A DNA stretch of 64,000 nt, from assembly GCA_020444415.1 (NCBI GenBank), contig JAHLLA010000010.1:40654-104653 (forward strand), in the 5' to 3' direction. Source of the DNA: Bacteroidota bacterium. Its GTDB lineage: Bacteria; Bacteroidota; Bacteroidia; Bacteroidales; F082. The position numbers and the translations under genes were made by a program. Of this stretch, positions 8,276-17,913 are shown piece by piece (position 1 is the first letter of the stretch; each line of letters starts with the position of its first letter). Under the pieces are notes generated by a model, which was not told where the DNA came from, ran no database searches, and saw nothing but the letters and a program-made list of their open reading frames with translations.

Positions 8276-9243
8276 GTGTTAGTATCATCATCCCCATTTA
8301 TAACAGCTCATTGCTGGTTGAGCGAGCCATTGAATCTGTTTTACAGCAGGATGAACAAATTATTGAGGAAATAATACTAATTGATGATGGAAGCACTGAT
8401 GATTCTGTAGAAGTCATCAAGAGGTTGTCCATCCCGAAACTGATACTTGTCAGTCAATCTAACCGGGGCCCCGCTGCAGCCCGCAACAAAGGAATTGAAC
8501 TTGCAAAAGCCAGGTATTTAGCCTTTTTGGATGCAGATGATTACTGGAAACCCGGTTTTCTTTCTGAGACCTACGCTTTTCTTGAAGCACATAATGAAGC
8601 TATTGCGGTAAGCACGGGTCAAATCCACAAATTTCCCGAAAAAGAGGACTGGATCATACCTTCATTTTTAACAGCCAGCGAAACAAAAATAAAGCACCCT
8701 GTATTGTTAAACAACTTCTACGAATTCTGGGCGAAATACAACCATGTGTGCACAGGTAGCGTTTTAATGCGTACAGAAATTGTAAAGAAAACGAACGGTC
8801 AGCGAGATGACTTAAGAATTACAGAGGATATAGAATTCTGGGCCTACCTGGCTACTTATGGAAAATGGGGATTTATCCCTAAAATTCTTTTCGTAAGTGA
8901 TGGCGGTAAAATAACGCAACAGCAAGGCTGGCAAAATAAAAATCGCAAGCGCTGGAACTCTGCCACCACAATTGAAGTCTGGGAAAAAAGAATTCGTGAA
9001 AATATGCCGGATCACTTATTGGGTTCCTATATAAAAGCAAGGGGCAGGATCGCCAGGAGGCTTGCTTATGCAATGATCCTGTCAGACAGAAGCAAAACGT
9101 CAAGGGCAACGGTCAAAAAGTACGGAAATAACTTCCCTTCGGATAGGTTAAGTAAGTTGTTAAAAATTGCATCCCGATCTTCTATCCTATGGATAATTAT
9201 TTGCAATTTAGTAGTGTTAAAAGAAAAGTACCGAAAGATATAA
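8272..9243 (+). CDS. Glycosyltransferase family 2
   Basis: A second GT-A family enzyme of the operon. The N-terminus is textbook GT2: VSIIIPIYNSSLLVERAIES, then IDDGSTDDS, SNRGPAAARNKGIELA and the DxD equivalent FLDADDYW near residue 90. An acceptor-domain ITEDIEFWAYLATYGKW follows. The ATG overlaps the previous stop (ATGA). The last about 60 residues are basic and may touch the membrane. Sugar specificity cannot be predicted. Confidence 0.88.
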   Translation: MSVSIIIPIYNSSLLVERAIESVLQQDEQIIEEIILIDDGSTDDSVEVIKRLSIPKLILVSQSNRGPAAARNKGIELAKARYLAFLDADDYWKPGFLSETYAFLEAHNEAIAVSTGQIHKFPEKEDWIIPSFLTASETKIKHPVLLNNFYEFWAKYNHVCTGSVLMRTEIVKKTNGQRDDLRITEDIEFWAYLATYGKWGFIPKILFVSDGGKITQQQGWQNKNRKRWNSATTIEVWEKRIRENMPDHLLGSYIKARGRIARRLAYAMILSDRSKTSRATVKKYGNNFPSDRLSKLLKIASRSSILWIIICNLVVLKEKYRKI

Positions 9244-9246
9244 TAC

Positions 9247-10446
9247 ATGCGTGGTAAAACTGAGTTATTATCGTTCAAAGACTTTTTTACGGTAGCAGAA
9301 ATACCTGGATACCTGCTTCTTAGCATGCCGTTAATTTCATTCTTTACCGTCAGGCAGCGTGATATGGGTGACCATGCATCCATTGATACTTCAGCTCTGA
9401 TTCAGATATTATTCATCGCTGTTAGTTTTATTGTTTCATTCTACTTTATTTTCCTGAGCAAAAAAAACAATCCTGAACTGCTCTTTAAATCACCCCAGAA
9501 GTATTTATTGTTATATATACTGATTTGTTTTGTAAGCATGATCTGGAGCCCTAATATATTTATTACAGGGTACAGGGCCTTTGAAGCATTAACTTATTTA
9601 ATGCTGATCACTTTAATCATCCAGAGGCTTATTAGGAAACTTTCATATCAGAATGTGATTGAATGGACTATTTTATGGATCACCTGGACCATATTCTGGT
9701 CTGTATTGGGCGATATCAAATGGGCAGGTTTCAGCTACCTCTTATGGCCATTTAAATCTTCGCGCCTGGCAGCCCCCATGTTTTTCTTTCTGGCCATTTT
9801 CCTTACAAAAAGGAGCTTCAATAAATACCTGATCATTGCTTTTACGATCCTATCTTTATCTAACAAGGTATTTTTTGGGATTGCTTTTGGCATGATAGGC
9901 TTCTTTTTTGGTAACATCAAGTACAGGGGCCTTTTCCTGTTGATCGGTTTCGCTGTTGCTATCTCATTTGCTCTTTGGGGCGAAGTGGTCTTGCAAAACA
10001 CACTGTTTTACGGCAGGGAAGGAATTGGTATGGGCTACACATCCGGAAGAAATATGATCTGGGCAAAATCGTGGGAATATTATTTGCAAAAACCTTGGCT
10101 GGGCTATGGATATGTTGCCGGAGAGAACAACGTTTTATTCAGCAATTTCAAAGGCGTAATAACAACCCATAACTTTGTTTTATCAGGTTTAGTGGGTACC
10201 GGTATTCTGGGTGCTATTTTTCTGATTGGCTATTTTACAAGCGCATTCTTAACGGCAACATCGAAAGTTTTTGAGAGTGGAAAATGGAAAATTGCATTTG
10301 TAAGTACCATCATTATGGCTACTATCGTTTCCCTCACGGCCCCTGGTATTGGCGCCCGTGTTTATGGATCGTGGATACCCGCTGTTTTCGTAATTACATT
10401 GATTAGCGGACTAAAATTAAAGTCGGAAGAAACGATCAGTAAATGA
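9247..10446 (+). CDS. O-antigen polymerase/ligase-like membrane protein (Wzy/WaaL type)
   Basis: Likely joins repeat units (Wzy) or transfers the finished glycan (WaaL). It is a 399-residue protein with about ten hydrophobic segments and one larger periplasmic loop (residues about 240-300) that carries the usual GRNMIWAKSWEYYLQKPWLGYGY and THNFVLSGLVGTGILG sequences of the Wzy_C family. It follows a GT2 by 3 bp and overlaps the next GT4 (ATGA). Whether it polymerises or ligates cannot be decided from sequence. Confidence 0.85.
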   Translation: MRGKTELLSFKDFFTVAEIPGYLLLSMPLISFFTVRQRDMGDHASIDTSALIQILFIAVSFIVSFYFIFLSKKNNPELLFKSPQKYLLLYILICFVSMIWSPNIFITGYRAFEALTYLMLITLIIQRLIRKLSYQNVIEWTILWITWTIFWSVLGDIKWAGFSYLLWPFKSSRLAAPMFFFLAIFLTKRSFNKYLIIAFTILSLSNKVFFGIAFGMIGFFFGNIKYRGLFLLIGFAVAISFALWGEVVLQNTLFYGREGIGMGYTSGRNMIWAKSWEYYLQKPWLGYGYVAGENNVLFSNFKGVITTHNFVLSGLVGTGILGAIFLIGYFTSAFLTATSKVFESGKWKIAFVSTIIMATIVSLTAPGIGARVYGSWIPAVFVITLISGLKLKSEETISK

Positions 10447-11630
10447 ATGAGAACATAAAGATAACATGGGCAACAAGAGCCTTTGCAGATTACAGACTAC
10501 CTGTTTTTACTGAATTAAACCGACTGTCAAAAGGAAACTTAACAGTCATTTATAATAAAGAAATTGTAAAAAAGCATATTTCTGATCAATTGATTTCAAC
10601 CCTCGGCAATCGAGCCATTGGCTTGTATGGAGAAAAGAGGCTTATTGGAAAGAACCGTGAAAACGCGGCATTTGCCAATAGCGGTATCAGGATTCCTATC
10701 CAAAAAGATTTGGTTAGCACCATAAAAAACACCAACCCCGATGTATTGATCTCGGATGGTTTTTTTCAATGGACCTATGGTTCCCTGTTCGTAAATATGA
10801 CTCGTAAAATACCGCACATCATGTGTTATGAGCGAACCGCGCATACAGAGAGAAATGTGCAATGGTACAGGGTTTTGTATCGGAAACTGGCCATGAAATG
10901 GATTGACTATATTATTTGCTCCGGAAGCCAGTGTGGTCAATATGTTAAGTCACTAGGATTTCCTGGCAGCCAATTATCATACGGACACATGGTTGCAGAT
11001 GTAAAGGCGTTGGCAGAAAAAGCAACTGCTATTTCGGAAAACGAAATACTTAAACTTAAAGAACAATTTCAGGCGAAATACATATTTCTGTACACCGGCC
11101 AGATTATTAAAAGAAAAGGGATTAAAGAACTTGTTGAAGCATGGCAAGAAAGTAATCTACAAAACAACTCAGAGGTAGCTCTGGTCTTAATTGGAGACGG
11201 TAATCAGTTTGATGAAATAAAACAACTGGTGCAATCTTCTAAAACCAGAAATATTCACATATTAGGTCGTGTACCATACAATCAGATAGCGACCTACTAC
11301 GCGTTTGCTGATCTTTTTATCATTCCTACACTGGAAGATAACTGGTCGCTTGTTGTTCCTGAAGCCATGGCGACTTCCCTGCCGATTGCCTGTTCGAAAT
11401 ACAATGGCCTTTGGCCTGAAATGATAAAGCCTGAGAACGGTTGGGTTTTTGATCCGCTTGACAAAAATAAATTTATCAGTGCATTGCATATGATATTTGC
11501 TGACAGGGACTCTTTTAATTCAATGGGAAAATCATCACGACAAATTGTTCAGCAACACACACCCGAAAAAGCTGCTAAAATTATCTGGCAAACCAGCCAA
11601 AAAGCCACCAGTACGATAAATGAAAACTAA
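10443..11630 (+). CDS. Glycosyltransferase family 4
   Basis: A GT-B fold transferase. The C-terminal nucleotide-sugar domain shows YTGQIIKRKGIKELVEAW, VALVLIGDGNQFDEIK, IHILGRVPYNQIATYYAFAD and the conserved E-x7-E region LFIIPTLEDNWSLVVPEAMA near residues 295-315. The N-terminal acceptor domain is less conserved. The first codons overlap the stop of the polymerase gene, and its end overlaps the next gene by 11 bp, so the whole set is one transcription unit. Confidence 0.87.
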   Translation: MNENIKITWATRAFADYRLPVFTELNRLSKGNLTVIYNKEIVKKHISDQLISTLGNRAIGLYGEKRLIGKNRENAAFANSGIRIPIQKDLVSTIKNTNPDVLISDGFFQWTYGSLFVNMTRKIPHIMCYERTAHTERNVQWYRVLYRKLAMKWIDYIICSGSQCGQYVKSLGFPGSQLSYGHMVADVKALAEKATAISENEILKLKEQFQAKYIFLYTGQIIKRKGIKELVEAWQESNLQNNSEVALVLIGDGNQFDEIKQLVQSSKTRNIHILGRVPYNQIATYYAFADLFIIPTLEDNWSLVVPEAMATSLPIACSKYNGLWPEMIKPENGWVFDPLDKNKFISALHMIFADRDSFNSMGKSSRQIVQQHTPEKAAKIIWQTSQKATSTINEN

Positions 11631-13662
11631 AAGAAACTTCCTGTTGTTGCTGAAAAAGATCTTTTCAGATAAAGCATATATCAGGATTCGCTATTTATTT
11701 GTTTTTAGGCGCTTCCCAAATTTAAAGAAGCCAAAAACTTTCAATGAAAAAATTAACTGGCTGAAATTAAATTACAACAATGTAGAACTGACAAAATTTG
11801 CAGATAAATATGAAGTAAGGAGTTACATCAAAAATCAAATCGGCGGGCAATATTTAAATACAATTTATGGCATTTATAATTCGGCTGAAGAAATCGACTG
11901 GAATTTATTTCCTCAAAACTTTGTATTAAAAGCAACACACGGATCGGGCTGGATTATTATTTGTAAGGATAAAAGCCGTTTCGATACAGAACAGGCAAAA
12001 ACAGAAATGAACAAATGGTTAAGCCAGAATTACTACGATTTATGGGGAGAAAAAGTTTATAAAAACATTCAACCCCGTATCATTTGCGAAAAATTTTTAG
12101 AAGGAAGACCGGAAGAAGGCATAGTAGACTATAAATTTTATTGTTTTAACGGCATTCCCCGATTTTTACATGTGGATGTAAACAGGCATAACGATCAGCA
12201 TTATATTAACTTTTACGACCTGAAATGGAACAAACTCCCTATCAGGAAAGGGTATCCCAATTCAGCAAAATCAGACCGAAAACCCGAAAGCCTTGATGTG
12301 ATGATTGACATCGCTACAAAATTATCTCGTAATCTTCCATTTGTCAGGGTCGATTTATATGAGGAGAAAGGTAGCGTAATTTTCGGTGAACTTACTTTTT
12401 ATCCTCAAAACGGGCTTTCCTCATTCTACCCGAAAAAATACGAACGAGAATTTGGCACTTTTATAAGCCTGGAAGATATCAAAAAGCAAAAAAAAACTTT
12501 TTTTAGTTCACCTTCATGGCACATGTTACACCGTGGTAGACATATACTTTCGAAATATAGTGGGTTTGAAAAACTCATTACCCAGATGAAATTAAAAAGA
12601 GGTGATTTCATGGATGATGACTTTATAAAATATATGAATAGTGCAGACCAGGTTTTACTCAATCCAATTTCCCCACTGAAACTTCCTAAAGTAGGGCTTG
12701 TTAAAGATATTGACAATTATGGAACATTTGTACAAAAACGATCTCACTGGCCTAAATATGAACGTTTTTTAATCAACAATAAAATACCTTATGCATTTTT
12801 AAACATTCACGATTCTGATTGGATGGAGAAAAGCAAAGAATTTGATCTCATTATCTACAGGCCTGATAATTCTCCTTCGGGCGTGTTCGAGGCCAAAACC
12901 AAAATACATTATATTGAAAAGTATTTAAACAAATTTTGCTTCCCAAATTGTCATGAGATTTGGGCCTATGAAGATAAAGTGAGAGCAAATTACTTATATC
13001 AATATTTTAAGATTCCACATATCAACACCTTTATATCAAACAGCAAATCAGAAACTAAAGCATATATCAAACAGTGCAGTTATCCCTTTGTTTCAAAAAT
13101 AACTTGTGGTTCTGTTTCTCGTGGTGTTCAACTCATCCGTAATGAACGACAAGCAGAAAGATTGGTAAAGAAAGTTTTTGCCGAAGGGCGAAAGACCTAC
13201 TGGACTGAGCAAAGGCAAAAGAATTATGTATATTTCCAGGAGTTTGTCCGTGATGCTTATTTTGATCTGAGAATTATTGTTATTCACAATAAAATTACAG
13301 GCTACTACAGATTAACTCCGGACAATGATTTCAGGGCATCAGGGGCTGGCATATGGCAACTAAATGTTTCGGAATTGCCCAGAGCGGCGATGGAGTTAGC
13401 CGTTAGAGTGAAAGAAAACTTGGAATTGACGGTTGTAGCCGTCGACTTAATGAAACCAAAGGGATCAAAGGAATTTCTGGTTATCGAGTCTTCTGTATTT
13501 TTTGATGTGGATTTTCCTTCTGAACTTTATATTGATGATGTGGCAGGATATTACCACTGGGAGAAAAGAAATGGCAAATTATCCTTCGAGTTTCAACCTG
13601 GGAATTATTGGATGCAAGAATTAATCGCACTTGAATTGGTTGAAAAATACCAAAAAAAATAG
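11620..13662 (+). CDS. Fused double ATP-grasp protein (TupA-like plus RimK-like)
   Basis: Two ATP-grasp units in one chain. Residues about 1-290 form a TupA-type domain as found beside glycosyltransferases: KKPKTFNEKINWLKLN, FVLKATHGSGW, VDYKFYCFNGIPRFLHVDV and the metal-binding GELTFYPQNGL. After a linker, residues about 345-680 are RimK-like: PFVSKITCGSVSRGVQL, YVYFQEFVRDAYFDLRIIV, DNDFRASGAG and the C-terminal acidic IESSVFFDVD. ATP-grasp enzymes join a carboxylate to an amine via an acyl-phosphate, so the chain may add amino acids to a uronic acid or to each other. The downstream GT4 follows after 30 bp. The substrates are unknown. Confidence 0.8.
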   Translation: MKTKRNFLLLLKKIFSDKAYIRIRYLFVFRRFPNLKKPKTFNEKINWLKLNYNNVELTKFADKYEVRSYIKNQIGGQYLNTIYGIYNSAEEIDWNLFPQNFVLKATHGSGWIIICKDKSRFDTEQAKTEMNKWLSQNYYDLWGEKVYKNIQPRIICEKFLEGRPEEGIVDYKFYCFNGIPRFLHVDVNRHNDQHYINFYDLKWNKLPIRKGYPNSAKSDRKPESLDVMIDIATKLSRNLPFVRVDLYEEKGSVIFGELTFYPQNGLSSFYPKKYEREFGTFISLEDIKKQKKTFFSSPSWHMLHRGRHILSKYSGFEKLITQMKLKRGDFMDDDFIKYMNSADQVLLNPISPLKLPKVGLVKDIDNYGTFVQKRSHWPKYERFLINNKIPYAFLNIHDSDWMEKSKEFDLIIYRPDNSPSGVFEAKTKIHYIEKYLNKFCFPNCHEIWAYEDKVRANYLYQYFKIPHINTFISNSKSETKAYIKQCSYPFVSKITCGSVSRGVQLIRNERQAERLVKKVFAEGRKTYWTEQRQKNYVYFQEFVRDAYFDLRIIVIHNKITGYYRLTPDNDFRASGAGIWQLNVSELPRAAMELAVRVKENLELTVVAVDLMKPKGSKEFLVIESSVFFDVDFPSELYIDDVAGYYHWEKRNGKLSFEFQPGNYWMQELIALELVEKYQKK

Positions 13663-13692
13663 CACAACACTCAATCTGATTTTTTTGCTTTC

Positions 13693-14865
13693 ATGAAAAT
13701 CTTATTCATCCATAATGATTATGCGAAGCCGAGTGGTGAAGAACATGCTGCTGAAGGCTTGGCCAACATCCTCACAAACAAAGGCCACACAATTAATTGG
13801 TATCGTAGAAGTTCTGCTGAAATCGGAAAAGCGGGAATTAACAAATTCCAGGCTTTTTTTTCTGGTTTTTACAATCGGAAATCCATACGTCATATCGTTC
13901 AGAAAATAAACCAATTCAATCCTGATATCATTCAGGTTCAGAATCTATACCCGCTTATTTCACCGGCAGTTCTAAGTGAGATAAGTAAAACCGGAGTTCC
14001 TATTGTGATGCGCTGCCCCAACTATCGTATATTTTGCCCGAATGGACTGTTTTTAGATACAAAAGGCCAGGTTTGCGAAAAGTGCACTGGGCCACTTAAA
14101 GAAACCTGGTGTATTCTTAAAAATTGTGAGTGGCATTTGCCTAAAAGCATCGGTTATGGATTGCGAAATATGTACGCCCGCCTAAGCTCAGCTTTTACAG
14201 GGCATGTGAATGCTTTTATCGTACAATCCGAATTTCAAAGGGATAAATTTATTCAATTGGGTATTGCGGAAAACAGGCTCCATATCATTCCAGGTATAAC
14301 GCCTCCCCTACTAGCTTCGTCAGAAGAAACATTGGGTGAGAAGGTCACTTTTGTAGGAAGAGCAAGCCCGGAAAAAGGAATTTATGAATTTGTGGAAGCA
14401 GCAAAGCATTTACCAGGTATTCCCTTTGCCGTGGCTGGAAGAATTGATGAAAAATGTGCCGGGATAATAAATAATTCACCTTCAAATATTGAGTGGACCG
14501 GTTTTATTTCAGATGAAAAACTGGATGAATTATACATTAATTCCAGGGTGATTGTTATTCCAAGTAAATGGTATGAGGGATTCCCCAATGTCATCACGCG
14601 CGCTATGATCCATGGGAAACCAGTCATCACATCGAATTTAGGTGTCATGGCATCCATTATCGATCATCAAAAAAACGGGCTACTTACTGAACCCGGCAAT
14701 ACAGAGCAATTAATAGCAGCCATTGACGAACTTTACAAGGATAAAGATAGGTGTAAAGAAATGGGTCAGCAAGGCAAAAAGAAAGCTGAAGGCGCCTATT
14801 CTGATAACATCATATATACCCGGTTGATGGAGACTTACAAAGCTACTTTGTCCGGGCTTACCTGA
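13693..14865 (+). CDS. Glycosyltransferase family 4
   Basis: A GT-B transferase, last gene of the + strand glycan run. It has the N-terminal loop MKILFIHNDYAKPSGEEHAA, a cysteine-containing acceptor-domain segment (CPNYRIFCPNGLF, then CEKC and WCILKNCEW, residues about 110-155) seen in a GT4 subset, and a C-terminal donor site with VTFVGRASPEKGIYEFVEA, IVIPSKWYEGFPNVITRAM and GLLTEPGN. The four-cysteine pattern may bind a metal. Sugar specificity is unknown. Confidence 0.87.
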   Translation: MKILFIHNDYAKPSGEEHAAEGLANILTNKGHTINWYRRSSAEIGKAGINKFQAFFSGFYNRKSIRHIVQKINQFNPDIIQVQNLYPLISPAVLSEISKTGVPIVMRCPNYRIFCPNGLFLDTKGQVCEKCTGPLKETWCILKNCEWHLPKSIGYGLRNMYARLSSAFTGHVNAFIVQSEFQRDKFIQLGIAENRLHIIPGITPPLLASSEETLGEKVTFVGRASPEKGIYEFVEAAKHLPGIPFAVAGRIDEKCAGIINNSPSNIEWTGFISDEKLDELYINSRVIVIPSKWYEGFPNVITRAMIHGKPVITSNLGVMASIIDHQKNGLLTEPGNTEQLIAAIDELYKDKDRCKEMGQQGKKKAEGAYSDNIIYTRLMETYKATLSGLT

Positions 14866-14880
14866 AAATCTCTTTTTTAG

Positions 14881-14907
14881 ATTAAGAAAGCATTTCATTT
14901 TCTTAAT
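14881..14907. terminator. Possible bidirectional terminator between convergent glycan arms
   Basis: An AT-rich hairpin (ATTAAGAAA ... TTTCTTAAT, 9-bp arms, 9-nt loop) lies just after the last + strand gene and ahead of the end of the - strand arm. A T-rich stretch is nearby but not immediately after the stem, so confidence is modest. Confidence 0.4.
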
Positions 14908-14963
14908 ACAATTCCACTACTTTTCTATTTTTTTTGTGCAATAGCGAGTTGATTGCAGTTAAA

Positions 14964-15731
14964 TCAACCGGCGCGTTTCATTTTTAATTTCTTTAACCCC
15001 GTTCGTACGATCAGTTGATATCTTACATGTCCGGAAAATGAAACCTTTTTGCCCATACCCTGCCTGATAGCGGTTATACAAGGTCCACATATCCCACAAG
15101 GTGAGTTATTTGTTCTCGGGTTATGGCAAAACCACGTCAGATCCATTAAATCTCTAAAACCTGCTTTTTCAGCTATTGGTATCATAGCGGTTTTTGTAAG
15201 GTTTATAATTGGAAACCGGTAATATTTCAGTAAAGTATAAAGATCCTTGAATTTGGTTTTCACATCAACAACACGTACCTTATCATTTCCATCTGCAACA
15301 AATTTCATTTCTCTGTTTATCAAATCATGCATTCTTCCCGGCCTTTGTATGGAAAGTTCCATGTCGTAAATACCGGCCTCTTCACAATAAGAAGCCAACC
15401 AGGCATATTGGCCTCCTAACTCAACTGATTTTGTTAATCTTTCAAAATTTGGCAGTAATAAGTTTTCCTTATCAACTTCCTCTAGTTCAACGATAATTGT
15501 TGGAAGTAATAATTCTTCGGTAAAAGGAAATTTCTGTAACATTTTTAACCTGATGCCATTCATAGCCCTTATCTCAGCATCAGTTGATTTTCTTGTTGGA
15601 TCAATAATATAATGTGGTTGCACCGTTTTCTTTTCAACGACCAATAATTGAAGTAGCCTGAAAGTTGAATCCCATCCTCCTGTCCAAAAAATATTAACAG
15701 TTTTTTTTTCGGTCATATCAAACGATTTCAA
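14964..15731 (-). CDS. QueC-like PP-loop ATPase (7-cyano-7-deazaguanine synthase-related)
   Basis: QueC converts a carboxyl-deazaguanine to the nitrile preQ0 by ATP activation. This protein has a divergent PP-loop (FWTGGWDSTFRLLQL, residues about 14-28) and a C-terminal zinc site C-x9-C-x2-C-x2-C (in HNPRTNNSPCGICGPC) as in QueC. No queD, queE or queF gene is nearby, and the neighbours are a WecG/TagA transferase and a sugar epimerase, so ordinary queuosine synthesis is unlikely. Activation of a carboxylate on a sugar or a protein is the reasonable inference. The start could be the ATG five codons later (MTEKK). Confidence 0.72.
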   Translation of the reverse strand: MKSFDMTEKKTVNIFWTGGWDSTFRLLQLLVVEKKTVQPHYIIDPTRKSTDAEIRAMNGIRLKMLQKFPFTEELLLPTIIVELEEVDKENLLLPNFERLTKSVELGGQYAWLASYCEEAGIYDMELSIQRPGRMHDLINREMKFVADGNDKVRVVDVKTKFKDLYTLLKYYRFPIINLTKTAMIPIAEKAGFRDLMDLTWFCHNPRTNNSPCGICGPCITAIRQGMGKKVSFSGHVRYQLIVRTGLKKLKMKRAG

Positions 15732-15759
15732 TAAATTAAATTTAAGCCGCGTTTATTGT

Positions 15760-16515
15760 TCATTTTTTTCCTGATAATTTGTGCTTGAAAAACAGGTATA
15801 TGAACAAAGGAAACGTGTCTAAATTTCGCTTCCACATTTTTTTTGGTTCCTGTATCATCCTGTAAAGCCATTCCAGCCCCGAATTTTGCATCCATTTGGG
15901 AGCCCTTTTTACTGTGCCTGCATGAAAATCGAATGCTGCACCGATGGCCATCATCGCAGCGTTAATTTTATTTTTATGATCAGCCACCCATTTCTCCTGC
16001 CTCGGGCAACCCCTGCCAACAAACACAATGTGGGCACCTGATTCATTGATTTTTTTAATATCCGCCGCATCTTCGATCTCGCTTGCCTCTCTGAATCGAT
16101 CCGCATGCACGCCACAAATTTTGATTCCAGGATATGTATGGCTTATAAAAGATACCAATCTATCAAGGGTATCTTTTGTGCTCCCGTAAAGATACAATAG
16201 CAGTTTGTTTTCATTTGCTTTTTCCAGCACATATAAAGTGAGATCGGGACCACTCACGCGGTCTTTAAGATCTAACTTATAAAAACTATTTAACGCCCAC
16301 CTGATCGGCTGTCCATCGGGAACTACCAGGTCAATCTCATTTACAATTTTCTTTAAATCATGATCCCTCACGGCTTCAATTAGCCCGTGAACGGCCAGTG
16401 CTGAAACCGTATAGCTATGATGAGAAATCGCGTTGGAAATGATCTTATCGGTTGCTTTAACATAGTTGGTAGCGCAAAAATGCACCCCATAAAGCGGATA
16501 TGTTTGATCAGACAT
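15760..16515 (-). CDS. WecG/TagA/CpsF glycosyltransferase (GT26)
   Basis: A membrane-associated transferase that adds the second sugar (for example ManNAc or ManNAcA) to an undecaprenyl-linked acceptor. It contains the family signatures VVPDGQPIRWALNSF, RVSGPDLTLYVLEKA, LYLYGSTKDTLDRLV, VGRGCPRQEKWVADH and IGAAFDFHAGTVKRAPKWM. The C-terminus is basic and hydrophobic (FPLFIYLFFKHKLSGKK), which fits peripheral membrane binding. It starts 4 bp after the epimerase stop, so the two share an mRNA. Confidence 0.9.
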   Translation of the reverse strand: MSDQTYPLYGVHFCATNYVKATDKIISNAISHHSYTVSALAVHGLIEAVRDHDLKKIVNEIDLVVPDGQPIRWALNSFYKLDLKDRVSGPDLTLYVLEKANENKLLLYLYGSTKDTLDRLVSFISHTYPGIKICGVHADRFREASEIEDAADIKKINESGAHIVFVGRGCPRQEKWVADHKNKINAAMMAIGAAFDFHAGTVKRAPKWMQNSGLEWLYRMIQEPKKMWKRNLDTFPLFIYLFFKHKLSGKK

Positions 16516-16519
16516 GGAA

Positions 16520-17584
16520 CTATTTCAGTTTTGTTTCAACAGCAGAAATCATTTCAGTTAAAATCTTCCTGATATCATAGGTATATTTCCATTCTGGATA
16601 ATGAGATTGAAATTTACGAACATCCGAAACGTACCAGATATGATCCCCGATCCGGGCCTGATCTGAAATTGAATACTTCAATTGATAACCAGCAATTTCG
16701 TCAATTAAACGAATGGCTTCCAACATAGACACATTAGAGAACCGCGAACCGCCTATATTATAAACTTCGCCAGTACGTGGTTTCTTAAAAAAGCTCCAAA
16801 ATGCCTGTATCAGATCCTTGCTATGTATATTATCTCTGACCTGTTTTCCTTTGTATCCGAATACGGTATACGCTTTATTCGTCACGGCACATTCTACCAA
16901 ATATGCCAGAAAACCATGAAGTTCTGCACCATTATGTGCTGGTCCTGTTAGGCATCCACCTCTGAAAGAAACCGTTTTCATGCCGAAGTATTTTCCATAT
17001 TCCTGCACCATAACATCCGCTGCAAGTTTACTGGCACCAAAGAGGCTGTGTTTTGAATCATCAATCGACATTTGCTCATCAATCCCAAATTCGCTGAAGG
17101 GATGGTTTTTTTCAACTTCCCACCGGTATTCAAGTTCTGTTAAAGGCAAGTAATTGGGTGTATCTCCATAAACTTTATTGGTACTTGTGTAGATAAACAC
17201 GGCATCTTTGCAATATTGACGTGTTAGTTCCAATAAGTTCAATGTTCCATTGGCATTAATGCCAAAATCTGTTAAAGGTTCTTTGGCTGCCCAATCGTGA
17301 GAAGGTTGAGCAGCAGTATGTATCACACCCTCAATTTCACCCGAATATTTTTTAAACAGTTCCTCTAGCGCCTGATAATTCCGAATATCGAGATTATAAT
17401 ATTCAAAATGTTCTAGCATCTCCCTTTGTTTATCTGTTACCCAGGCAGTACTCGCCTCTTTTCCAAAAAAGTAAGCTCTCATATTATTATCAATCCCAAC
17501 AATATGAAACCCCTTTTCGTGGAAAAACGTAACGGACTCACTGCCAATAAGCCCTGCAGAGCCTGTTATAATGATCGTTTTCAT
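16520..17584 (-). CDS. NAD-dependent sugar epimerase, CDP-tyvelose/paratose 2-epimerase-like
   Basis: An extended short-chain dehydrogenase acting on nucleotide sugars. It has the Rossmann motif [24 protein letters not shown] (characteristic of the CDP-paratose 2-epimerase group), TSTNKVYGD, and FGASKLAAD where most relatives have YxxxK: the catalytic tyrosine position is phenylalanine. [13 protein letters not shown] and [10 protein letters not shown] complete the fold. It is first in the - strand arm ahead of the WecG-type transferase. The exact substrate is uncertain, since no CDP-glucose dehydratase or CDP-paratose synthase gene is present in the window. Confidence 0.8.
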   Translation of the reverse strand: MKTIIITGSAGLIGSESVTFFHEKGFHIVGIDNNMRAYFFGKEASTAWVTDKQREMLEHFEYYNLDIRNYQALEELFKKYSGEIEGVIHTAAQPSHDWAAKEPLTDFGINANGTLNLLELTRQYCKDAVFIYTSTNKVYGDTPNYLPLTELEYRWEVEKNHPFSEFGIDEQMSIDDSKHSLFGASKLAADVMVQEYGKYFGMKTVSFRGGCLTGPAHNGAELHGFLAYLVECAVTNKAYTVFGYKGKQVRDNIHSKDLIQAFWSFFKKPRTGEVYNIGGSRFSNVSMLEAIRLIDEIAGYQLKYSISDQARIGDHIWYVSDVRKFQSHYPEWKYTYDIRKILTEMISAVETKLK

Positions 17585-17796
17585 AATTAACTTTTGGTGT
17601 TTTGTTTATACTTTGATTTTGGTATAAAGGTACAATTTAATCCACTTTTTTTTTTGTAATCATTGTGACTGACCTCACCCATTAATATATTAAGATAGTT
17701 ACGGCTACATCTTGATCATTCCAACAACTACATAATTACCCTTAAAAACAAAATCCTCATAAGTTATTTACTTACAAGGATTTAGAAAAATAATAG

Positions 17797-17880
17797 TGCC
17801 CAAGAAAGGACTCGAACCTTCACGACCGTTCGGTCACTACACCCTGAATGTAGCGCGTCTACCAATTCCGCCACTTGGGC
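17797..17880 (-). tRNA. tRNA-Leu (CAG)
   Basis: The minus strand folds as a class II tRNA: acceptor GCCCAAG/CTTGGGC, D arm GCGGAATTGGTAGACGC, anticodon stem CTACA/TGTAG with loop TTCAGGG (anticodon CAG), a long variable arm, and T loop TTCGAGT. CCA is not encoded. Confidence 0.95.
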
Positions 17881-17913
17881 TTAATGTGTGTGAGTGGGGT
17901 GTGTGAGTGTTTG

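Noticed and set aside
9735..10001. Minus-strand frames under the Wzy-like gene
   Set aside because: Shadow frames without family features in a membrane-protein coding region.
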